From Desulfuromonadales bacterium (GTDB lineage: Bacteria > Desulfobacterota > Desulfuromonadia > Desulfuromonadales > BM103): a stretch of 15,109 nt of DNA. The stretch lies in assembly GCA_030630015.1 (NCBI GenBank), contig DAOVNV010000026.1, forward strand, positions 1 to 15,109, given 5' to 3'. A program made the position numbers and the translations under genes. The notes beneath the pieces are model-generated. The model was not told where the DNA came from and did no database searches. It was given only the letters and a program-made list of their open reading frames with translations. Of the stretch, positions 1-5,658 are shown piece after piece (position 1 is the stretch's first letter; each line of letters starts with the position of its first letter).

Positions 1-120
1 ACCCGCCGTCGTTAAAACTATGGCGTGGCAAGCCCGCCTGTTTTGAAAGTTAATAAAATGAGTAAAGTAGCTGGGATCCGTCGTCGCCAAAGGCTATGGC
101 GAGACAAGCGCAACCCGCCG
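1..120. repeat. Degenerate intergenic direct repeats (two copies, maybe more to the left)
   Basis: Two related blocks can be aligned by eye, about 6-38 and 78-119. Both carry CCGTCGT, then CTATGGCG (18-25 and 94-101), then CAAGC (29-33 and 105-109), then a CCGCC end. ACCCGCC also occurs at 1-7 and 113-119, so the array may continue left of the window. The second block contains CGCCA and TGGCG arms around a 7-base loop (85-101) and could fold into a small hairpin. No reading frame is apparent. I do not recognise a named family; these look like decayed dispersed intergenic repeats rather than a CRISPR array, because spacing and identity are poor. Confidence 0.4.
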
Positions 121-176
121 CTTTTGATTTGAATTAAAAATAGGAAAACAGGAATCTCCCCATGAAATGGGAAAAC

Positions 177-216
177 AAAAAAAAGCCCCATGATTCAGGA
201 GAGGGAATCATGGGGC
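177..216 (-). terminator. Rho-independent terminator
   Basis: A perfect 12-bp inverted repeat GCCCCATGATTC (185-196) and GAATCATGGGGC (205-216) encloses an 8-base loop. On the minus strand it is followed by eight T residues (184-177) and then GTTTT. There is no T run on the other side, so it works for leftward transcription only. It would end the putative small RNA and any read-through from the gene ending at 384. Confidence 0.92.
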
Positions 217-293
217 AAGGTCTCAGGAGGTATCGTGTGAAGAAAACTTTGTATCCTTGGTTCAACCGTTCCGCCTGCCACAACAGAAAGGTT
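177..293 (-). ncRNA. Putative small regulatory RNA, about 117 nt, own promoter and terminator
   Basis: A sigma-70 promoter at 300-328 (minus) and an intrinsic terminator at 177-216 (minus) define a transcript of about 117 nt starting near 293. It has no plausible reading frame: the only ATG is inside the terminator stem. A CAAGG/CCTTG pairing (plus positions 255-259 with 216-220) could close a loop of about 34 nt. That loop exposes ACCUCCU (plus AGGAGGT, 225-231), an exact complement of a strong Shine-Dalgarno sequence; the terminator loop (197-204) reads CCUCUCCU. This layout resembles small RNAs that bind ribosome binding sites through C/U-rich loops, known in several bacterial groups. The family is not recognised. 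Alternatively it is the 3' untranslated region of the membrane protein gene ending at 384, but the promoter lies after that stop codon. The boundaries and function are inferred. Confidence 0.6.
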
Positions 294-299
294 GATTCA

Positions 300-328
300 T
301 TTATAACTATTTAGGTCATCATTGTCAA
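300..328 (-). promoter_or_regulatory. Strong sigma-70 promoter of the putative small RNA
   Basis: On the minus strand the sequence reads TTGACA (328-323), a 17-base spacer, then TATAAA (305-300). This is a perfect -35, a 5/6 match to the -10 and ideal spacing. The predicted start is an A near 293 or 292. It lies after the stop codon of the membrane protein gene at 384 and points towards the terminator at 177-216. Nothing that could be translated lies between them. Confidence 0.75.
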
Positions 329-383
329 CCCAAAAAATAGCATTTATGATTTTATTTGCAGAATCAGGAAAAAGGGGAGGAGC

Positions 384-767
384 TCAGGGTGCGAAGGGGA
401 TGGTAATTTCCGGAGCGAAATCAGTATACAGAAAGAACCGGGCAAGTTCGGCAAAGGTCATTCCTGCGGGCTTGACGAGAAAGATGGCGACAACGCCAAC
501 GATGGCTGCAGCGGCTACCCAGTTGAGGATTAGAGTGCGTAGTGCCCAGTCGGGTTCCGGTTTCTCCTCAGCTTCCTCCTTGTCTCGTTCGGGCAGTTTT
601 GCTGCCATCTGACGCATGATGCGGCCGGAGCAGAGGAAGATGACGGCTGAAACGGCAAACTGGGGGAGGACTTCCACGGAAACCCGCCCGGTCACCAGCA
701 GGCCCGCATAAAATGCCAGCACAGCCAGTCCGAGCAGTGTCATCTGGAGGCTGAGTTTCGAGTTCAT
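384..767 (-). CDS. Small integral membrane protein, unknown function
   Basis: This 127-residue protein is not recognised as a member of a named family. It has three hydrophobic segments: about residues 6-26, 31-47 and 80-99. A charged stretch of acidic and basic residues (about 54-75, rich in Glu/Lys/Arg) separates the first pair from the third. The last 25 residues are hydrophobic and rich in Phe and Pro. The start is well supported: AGGAGG lies four bases before ATG at 767. The gene stands alone, with about 230 bases upstream without a gene and the putative small RNA downstream. The size and the paired N-terminal helices are loosely reminiscent of small ATP-synthase subunit I-like proteins, but no signature supports that, and no atp genes are nearby. 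Confidence 0.7.
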   Translation of the reverse strand: MNSKLSLQMTLLGLAVLAFYAGLLVTGRVSVEVLPQFAVSAVIFLCSGRIMRQMAAKLPERDKEEAEEKPEPDWALRTLILNWVAAAAIVGVVAIFLVKPAGMTFAELARFFLYTDFAPEITIPFAP

Positions 768-997
768 CTGTCCTCCTGCTTACGTGGAACAAGAACCCGC
801 GAGTCTGTGACGTCAAGCAGTGCGACGTCTTTAGGGAGACTGTCTCCTAGGTTAAAAACTTCCTAAGGTACACTTATAAGTAGCGGCGATCGACCCTCCT
901 GTCAAGCAGAACCTCCCAGAAGGCAGCCGGATTTGCATCCTTTGCTACGACAGGCTCCGGACACAAGCCGCCGGCTTATGGATAGTCCGACAGGCTC
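768..997. promoter_or_regulatory. Non-coding upstream region with palindromes, candidate weak promoter
   Basis: No gene is seen here. On the minus strand there is a perfect TTGACA (905-900), but no good -10 at normal spacing; the nearest AT-rich element is the 10-bp palindrome ACTTATAAGT (872-881), about 20 bases away. A hairpin GGAGAC/GTCTCC (835-840 and 842-847) lies closer to the gene start. The 11-base direct repeat CGACAGGCTCC occurs at 948-958 and 988-998, the second copy overlapping the end of the transporter-like gene. Between the copies lies an inverted repeat AAGCCG/CGGCTT without a T run, so it is not a convincing terminator. The palindromes could be operator sites, but this is speculative. 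Confidence 0.3.
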
Positions 998-1771
998 CTA
1001 GCCAGCCTTTTCTGTATCAGACAGGTCCGGCATGTTGGTTTTCAGGGCCTCTCGATAAAGATGCTGTAGCCCCAGAATAATTCCGGGCAAACCGCTGGCG
1101 ATTCCTATCAAGGCTGCAAATTGCAGGACCATGGTGCTACTGATGGCATGGGCAATGGCGAGCAACATCAGAAAAGCCATGAAAAGGGTAAACACAATAC
1201 GGCAAATCCGGGATAGGTCACCAACTCCCTGAGAAATAATAAAACTGAAAAGTCCCCAGACGACCAGGTATCCAATCATGGGAAGTGGCCCCGGGACGAA
1301 ACCGTAGCCAGCATGAGGGAGAATGTTAAAGGCGAGCATGGAAATCCAGAAGAGACCGATGCCGCTGAAGGCAATCCCCTGGAGAGGTTTCCTTTTCAGG
1401 CTAGACAGCCCGGTAACCACTTGGCCGAATGCCGCGGCAAAGATGACCAGACACAAGAAGCGCAGGTCGATATTGAATATCGGAAATTGAGCCAGGGCAA
1501 AAATGCAGGCGGCAATCCCGTAGCTGAATAGTCCCAGGACAGGGGCTTGGGCGGGTCGTCTGTGCCCTGTTATGGCAGTTCCGAGGCGAAGATCATCCCG
1601 CCCGGACATATTAGAGCATTCATTCAACTGGTGAAATTTGCGACAGGCGCGATAATCTGATGAACAGTAGCGTATGATCATGTTGGCATCGTGGGAAGAA
1701 ATGTAGCCACAGCCGACATCGCAAGCATCTTCGTCACGACCATAATGCGGACAGATAACTGATTTATCCAT
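998..1771 (-). CDS. GPR1/FUN34/YaaH (SatP-like) transporter homologue with Cys-rich N-terminus
   Basis: Residues 75-245 match the acetate/succinate uptake channel family (E. coli SatP/YaaH). There are six predicted membrane helices (about 77-95, 102-122, 131-151, 163-182, 190-210, 214-236) and family-like stretches such as GLFSYG, FGQVVTGL followed by a basic segment, AFSGIGLFWIS and the LLAIAHA/IGIASG pair. The family signature NPAPLGL is degraded here to QAPVLGL, losing the Asn-Pro. SatP has about 188 residues; this protein has 257 because of an extra N-terminal domain. That domain carries Cys at 7, 17, 21, 36, 43 and 52 and His at 9 and 47, a possible metal-binding or redox module that I do not recognise. 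The start at 1771 is chosen because AGGAGG lies six bases upstream; an in-frame ATG at 1819 lies inside a hairpin and lacks a ribosome site. A monocarboxylate substrate is inferred only. Confidence 0.78.
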   Translation of the reverse strand: MDKSVICPHYGRDEDACDVGCGYISSHDANMIIRYCSSDYRACRKFHQLNECSNMSGRDDLRLGTAITGHRRPAQAPVLGLFSYGIAACIFALAQFPIFNIDLRFLCLVIFAAAFGQVVTGLSSLKRKPLQGIAFSGIGLFWISMLAFNILPHAGYGFVPGPLPMIGYLVVWGLFSFIISQGVGDLSRICRIVFTLFMAFLMLLAIAHAISSTMVLQFAALIGIASGLPGIILGLQHLYREALKTNMPDLSDTEKAG

Positions 1772-1791
1772 TTTTGCCTCCTGGAAGGAAG

Positions 1792-1840
1792 AAAAATTGG
1801 GCCCGACCGAGACTGGCATTGAGTCAGCCAGGCCGGGCCC
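1792..1840 (-). terminator. Terminator-like hairpin in the leader of the SatP-like gene
   Basis: GGGCCCG (1799-1805) pairs with CGGGCCC (1834-1840). Inside, CTGGC (1813-1817) pairs with GCCAG (1827-1831), and an exclusive alternative is GACT (1811-1814) with AGTC (1822-1825). On the minus strand the stem is followed by AATTTTTCTT. The ribosome binding site of the gene at 1771 comes about 15 bases later, leaving no room for a promoter in between. It is therefore either an attenuator in this gene's own leader or the end of the upstream regulator operon with the transporter gene expressed by read-through. Confidence 0.6.
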
Positions 1841-2180
1841 TTATCGGAGTCACACGCCACTATACATCAGCAAACTCTGTACCAACTGTTTTGCGCAGCG
1901 TTTTATATAGAAAAAACTTTGTAAATACAGCTGGTTATGGTTTTTGAGGTAAGTTGTGGGATTGGGCTTTCGCTGTACGGGTTTTGCAGAAATGCGAAGA
2001 AGACAGGATTGACAGATATGACAGCAGACTGCAGAGAGAACAGCTTGTCGGGGCGATGGGTAATCTATATAAAATACAGGGAGTTGCTTCGTGTAAAAGG
2101 CTCATGAAGATTTTGCGTTCATGCAAACCTGGTTTTCGCAATTCTGCAAAGAGTGGTTTTGGAAACCGGCTGCTTCGTCC
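1841..2180. other. Gene-free spacer between the SatP-like gene leader and the sigma-54 regulator
   Basis: No convincing gene is seen on either strand. Short open frames exist, but they lack ribosome sites and have biased, low-complexity translations. No intrinsic terminator with a T run follows the regulator stop at 2181. The spacer is AT-richer than its flanks. A weak hairpin ATGAA/TTCAT is present around 2103-2122. A plus-strand TTGACA at 2009-2014 has no matching -10 and no gene to serve. Confidence 0.5.
1859..1885 (-). promoter_or_regulatory. Candidate sigma-70 promoter upstream of the leader hairpin
   Basis: On the minus strand TATAGT (1864-1859), a 5/6 match to the -10, lies 15 bases after TTGGTA, a 4/6 match to the -35. 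The spacing is short. If used, transcription would start near 1852 and give a leader of about 80 nt containing the hairpin at 1799-1840. A second AT-rich element, TATAAA with poor -35 support, lies about 50 bases further upstream. Confidence 0.35.
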
Positions 2181-3551
2181 TTATTCAAGCTCTTTCTTTT
2201 TGATACCGTATTTTTTCAATTTACGATAGATGGTCGCCATATTCATGCCAGCCTCTGCAGATGCTTCTTCGATGTTTCCACCGTGCTTGCGCAGCAGGTG
2301 AGTGAGATAATCGGTTTCGAAGCGAGCCAGGGCTGAGGTGTAGTCGGCCTGGTTGGGAATGCGTCCCACATGATCTGTTTCTATAAGTTGAGCGAGTTCC
2401 GGCAGACCGATGTAATTCCCGTTGGAAATAGTCATAGCCGCCTCGATGACATTGCGTAACTGCCGAATATTGCCTGGCCATGAGTAGTTGCGGACGGCTT
2501 CCATGGCTTCCGGGGTCAGTCCTTTGAACGCGGTACCGAACTCGATATTCTGCAGCCCAATAAAATGGCTGACCAGCAGAGGGATGTCTTCCTGCCGCTC
2601 CCTGAGTGGCGGCAGATGCAGGTTGATGACGTTAAAGCGGTAAAACAGGTCTTCCCGGAAGGTCCCTTTGGAAACCTCGTCAGCCAAGTCGGAATTGGTT
2701 GCCGAAATCAGGCGCACATCGACTTTCGTCGGTGTCGTCTCCCCCAGACGATGGAACTCTTGCTCCTGTAAAAAGCGCAGCAATGTTTTCTGCATATTCA
2801 TCGGCAGGTTGCCAATCTCATCCAGAAACAGGGTGCCGCCATCAGCAGTTTCGAGAAGCCCCTTGCGATTCTCTGTTGCGCCGGTAAAAGCTCCCTTGCG
2901 GTAGCCAAACAGTTCGCTTTCAAGAATGTTTTCTGGTATGGATCCACAGTTGAGCGCTACGAATTTGTGATGCTGACGCGGTGAATTGTGGTGGATCGCC
3001 TGTGCAATCAGTTCTTTCCCGGTGCCGGATTCGCCGGTAATCAAAACCGATGTGTCGCGTATGGCAACTTTTGCTACGCGTTCGAGGAGGCTCTGGATGC
3101 CTTGGGAGGTCCCGATTATGTTGTCAAATTGGAATTTTCCGGAAAGCTCTTCTTTCAACTCACGGTTCTCTTCCACGAGTTCATGGTGAGACAGGGCATT
3201 TTTGACACGATACAGGAGCTCTTCAGGTTCAAAGGGCTTGGTGAGCATGTCGTATGCTCCCCGGCGCAGCGCCTGGATGGACATTTCAACTGTTGCAAAG
3301 GCCGTAATCATGATTACGGGGACTTCCGGGTCGCGGTTGCGGATGTGTTGCAAAACTTCCAGACCGTCCATTTCAGGCATTTTAATGTCGGTAATGACGA
3401 GATCGTAATCTCCGGCGCTGAACTCGGCGACCGCCTGTATCGGATTGGTATAGGCTTTGACTTGGTAGTTCTGGTCCGTGAGGACGGCTTCCATCATTCG
3501 GCAAAGCCCGACCTCATTGTCAATGAGCATGATACGATTATTCCCCATCAT
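2181..3551 (-). CDS. Sigma-54-dependent response regulator (NtrC family)
   Basis: A cytoplasmic transcription activator that, once phosphorylated by its partner kinase, remodels RNA polymerase bearing sigma-54 using ATP. The domains are complete and in the usual order. A receiver spans about 5-120, with the phosphate-accepting Asp55 in ITDIKMP and Lys105 in TKPFEPE. An AAA+ domain spans about 144-365, with Walker A GESGTGKE at 173-180, the sigma-54 contact loop GAFTGA at 220-225 and Walker B LFLDE at 241-245. A Fis-type helix-turn-helix lies at about 418-446. The length of 456 is typical. It overlaps the kinase stop by 4 bp (ATGA), so the two are translationally coupled. Two adjacent ATG codons (3551 and 3548) are possible starts; AGGAG lies two bases before the first and five before the second, which favours the second. 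The target promoters are unknown. No specific paralogue name can be assigned. Confidence 0.95.
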   Translation of the reverse strand: MMGNNRIMLIDNEVGLCRMMEAVLTDQNYQVKAYTNPIQAVAEFSAGDYDLVITDIKMPEMDGLEVLQHIRNRDPEVPVIMITAFATVEMSIQALRRGAYDMLTKPFEPEELLYRVKNALSHHELVEENRELKEELSGKFQFDNIIGTSQGIQSLLERVAKVAIRDTSVLITGESGTGKELIAQAIHHNSPRQHHKFVALNCGSIPENILESELFGYRKGAFTGATENRKGLLETADGGTLFLDEIGNLPMNMQKTLLRFLQEQEFHRLGETTPTKVDVRLISATNSDLADEVSKGTFREDLFYRFNVINLHLPPLRERQEDIPLLVSHFIGLQNIEFGTAFKGLTPEAMEAVRNYSWPGNIRQLRNVIEAAMTISNGNYIGLPELAQLIETDHVGRIPNQADYTSALARFETDYLTHLLRKHGGNIEEASAEAGMNMATIYRKLKKYGIKKKELE

Positions 3552-5500
3552 ATCTCCTCTCTGACCAGGGGCAGGCGGATCGTTACCCTGGTCCCTTGGC
3601 CAGGCTCGCTTTCCATGTGGATGCTGCCCTGGTGTTGTTCGATAATCTGCCTGGTAATGGCCAGTCCCAGGCCGGTTCCCCTCTCGCGAGTTGTGTAGAA
3701 AGGTTCGAAGATTCGCTCTAGGTTTTCTTCTTCGATGCCGCAGCCGGTATCGATGAAAAGGATTGTCAGGAAGGCCTCTTCCAAATTGGTGCGTACCGTG
3801 AGCTGGCCTCCGTCTGGCATGGCCGCGCCGGCGTTCAGAACAATGTTGATGGCAACCTGGCGGATCTGGTCTCCGTCCACGGGGATTTTGGCCGAGGGGG
3901 CCTGAAACTCCTTGATAATTTCGACACCATGCAGATCGGTATGGTTGGCAGCGAAATCCAGAATCTGGTCAAGCAGCTGGTGGATATTCGTTTCCGTAAA
4001 CTTGGGTTGGGGTGTCCGGGCATAGTTAAGCAGATCCTGAACGATCTTCTTGCAGCGCTTGCTCTCACGCTTGATTTCATGGATATAGGTGAAGTTTGGA
4101 TCCTCCGGGTCAAGCTTGTTTTCCAGGTAGCCGGCATAACCCATGATAACCCCGAGCGGGTTATTGATTTCGTGGGCAACTCCGGAGGAGAGAATGCCAA
4201 GTGATGCCATCTTGCCCTGCTGGGCGAGGTTGCTTTCCAATTCGCGATTGCGTCTCAAGACCCGGGTCAGCCGGTTGAAGGTCGTTGCCAGTTCGCCCAA
4301 CTCGTCATGACTGTCGACCTGCATCTGCCGTTTGAAATGTCCGGCCTTGATATCCCGAATTACTTCGATCATGTGCTGGATCGGGTTACTCAGAATCTTG
4401 GCGGCAAGGAAGAGCAGGGCAATAGAAATCAGTCCTGCGGCAACCGAGATGAAAGCAAGACTGGACAGGATCCGGCCCTTGATCAGGTTGGCTTCGTGGT
4501 AGAATTCTTCTTCGTAGGAGCCAACGGCAACAATCCAGTCCCAAGGCTCATAGTAAAGATAGCGGACGATCTTGCGGCGCGGCTCGGCTTCTCCCGGATT
4601 CTGCCAGGGATAACGGATCCAGCCTACACGTTTTCTGCACATGATCTGGATAAAGGGTGTTCCATTCGAGTCCCTGGATGCGTAAATGTTCTTCCCTTCG
4701 GCTTCGGGATGGACGGTCAGGTTCCCCTTGCGATCCATACAGTAAATGTAGCCGGTTTGCCCGACTTTCTTGGCCTTGATTTTCGCCTTGAGTTCGGTAA
4801 GGGCTTTCTGCTCGTCGGCCGGATCTTCGTAAGTTTCATCCAGGTAGCCGCCTGCGGCCAGAATCCAGTCCCATTCTTCGCAATACTTGTAGACAACAAT
4901 TTTGCGCCTGGGGTGTTTGTCACCCAGAACTTCGTTGCGCCACGGGTAGATGATCGTCAGGATTTCCCCCGGGTCTGAGCGCAAGGCAGCCTTACACATG
5001 GTGCGAATGAAGTAGCGACCGTTCTCGTCCTGCATGTCGTAGACGTTCTCTCCTTCGCGCGCAATATGGACAGCCAGATCCCCCTTGGTGTTCATGGCAT
5101 AGAGGTAGCCGGTTTCTCCGACCTGGACGATTTTCATTGCGCGGCGCACCGCGTCCTGGGCACTTTCCAGCTCAATCTTACCGGCCTGTACCTGTTGTTG
5201 CTGAGCCTTGAGCATGCTGCAGGTCAGAATGACCAGGGTCTCAAGGTCTTCCTTAAAGGCCGCTTTTTTGTCTGCCTGGTAAGCCTGGAATTGTTGATGA
5301 TGGGAATCCAGCAGATCAATGGTGAAGTCAGCCAGATGGTCGAGGTCGTCTTTGCTGGTCTGGGTGATGCCTCGATAAGCCTGATCGTAGGCGATCCAGC
5401 CGATGACAGTGCCGACGACGAAAATCGGTACGAGGACCAACGGCAGGACCACGACCATCATTTTCCAGCGTATCTTTAATTTGTTGAAGAATTTGAACAA
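3548..5500 (-). CDS. Sensor histidine kinase with tandem Cache domains
   Basis: A membrane kinase of 650 residues that senses an extracytoplasmic ligand and phosphorylates the co-operonic NtrC-type regulator. It has a first membrane helix at about 14-38, then two related Cache-type modules at about 125-225 and 245-335. Both modules contain VG-TGY-Y, a KG-L-VH segment, YPW, PRRKIV and WDWI-A-G-Y. A second helix at about 346-369 is followed by HAMP at about 369-422. The HisKA domain has the phospho-accepting His443 in VAHEINNP, and the HATPase_c domain has Asn556, DTGCGI at 584-589 and GTGLGL at 608-613. The start is TTG at 5500: AGGAG lies seven bases upstream, and the frame has no better start until Met14-15 inside the first helix. 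Cache domains of this type bind small organic acids or similar metabolites in other proteins. The ligand is unknown, though the neighbouring SatP-like gene suggests carboxylates. Confidence 0.93.
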   Translation of the reverse strand: MFKFFNKLKIRWKMMVVVLPLVLVPIFVVGTVIGWIAYDQAYRGITQTSKDDLDHLADFTIDLLDSHHQQFQAYQADKKAAFKEDLETLVILTCSMLKAQQQQVQAGKIELESAQDAVRRAMKIVQVGETGYLYAMNTKGDLAVHIAREGENVYDMQDENGRYFIRTMCKAALRSDPGEILTIIYPWRNEVLGDKHPRRKIVVYKYCEEWDWILAAGGYLDETYEDPADEQKALTELKAKIKAKKVGQTGYIYCMDRKGNLTVHPEAEGKNIYASRDSNGTPFIQIMCRKRVGWIRYPWQNPGEAEPRRKIVRYLYYEPWDWIVAVGSYEEEFYHEANLIKGRILSSLAFISVAAGLISIALLFLAAKILSNPIQHMIEVIRDIKAGHFKRQMQVDSHDELGELATTFNRLTRVLRRNRELESNLAQQGKMASLGILSSGVAHEINNPLGVIMGYAGYLENKLDPEDPNFTYIHEIKRESKRCKKIVQDLLNYARTPQPKFTETNIHQLLDQILDFAANHTDLHGVEIIKEFQAPSAKIPVDGDQIRQVAINIVLNAGAAMPDGGQLTVRTNLEEAFLTILFIDTGCGIEEENLERIFEPFYTTRERGTGLGLAITRQIIEQHQGSIHMESEPGQGTRVTIRLPLVREEI

Positions 5501-5577
5501 GTGATGACTCCTGCTCGCTGGCCGCTAGAGGGCCACTACATTCTGCCACCTGACAGTCTCTTGGAAAATTAAAAAAA

Positions 5578-5606
5578 ATTATGATGGATGTGGGATAAAA
5601 ATGCAA
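5578..5606 (-). promoter_or_regulatory. Candidate sigma-70 promoter of the kinase-regulator operon
   Basis: On the minus strand TTGCAT (5606-5601), a 17-base spacer and CATAAT (5583-5578, 5/6 match) are followed by an eight-T run. The position, about 70 bases ahead of the TTG start, suits the kinase gene. No GG-N10-GC sigma-54 element was found in this spacer, so self-activation through the regulator is not indicated here. Confidence 0.45.
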
Positions 5607-5623
5607 GGTTGGTTATTGCTCTA

Positions 5624-5647
5624 TTGCTGCAATTCCAATTGTGGCAA
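5624..5647. other. Symmetrical hairpin downstream of the methyltransferase gene
   Basis: TTGC (5624-5627) pairs with GCAA (5644-5647) and CAATT (5630-5634) with AATTG (5637-5641), with a TG/TG internal mismatch and a CC loop. It begins 12 bases after the methyltransferase stop. No T run follows on the minus strand, so it is at best a weak terminator or an RNA-stabilising 3' structure. Confidence 0.3.
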
Positions 5648-5658
5648 GAACAGAATCT

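Noticed and set aside
1..120. CRISPR array or integron attC sites
   Set aside because: Only two diverged copies at unequal internal spacing. There are no constant spacers, no attC core sites, and no cas or integrase gene in the window.
322..612. 96-codon plus-strand frame at the left end
   Set aside because: It overlaps the small membrane protein gene, which has a strong AGGAGG site. It begins over the small RNA promoter, has no ribosome site of its own and has a low-complexity Ser/Ala/Arg translation.
1772..1819. In-frame ATG at 1819 as an extended start of the SatP-like gene
   Set aside because: It lies inside the loop of the terminator-like hairpin and lacks a Shine-Dalgarno sequence, while the ATG at 1771 has AGGAGG at ideal spacing.
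2009..2014. Plus-strand TTGACA as a promoter
   Set aside because: There is no acceptable -10 at 16-18 bases, and no plus-strand gene follows.
1935..2229. Small frames on both strands in the 1841-2180 spacer
   Set aside because: There is no ribosome site. The composition is biased, and the plus-strand frame runs into the end of the regulator gene.
2988..3698. Long plus-strand open frames opposite the two-component genes (also 4307-4978 and 5066-5479)
   Set aside because: They lie antisense inside genes with complete, well-conserved domains. They have no ribosome sites, and their translations lack recognisable motifs.
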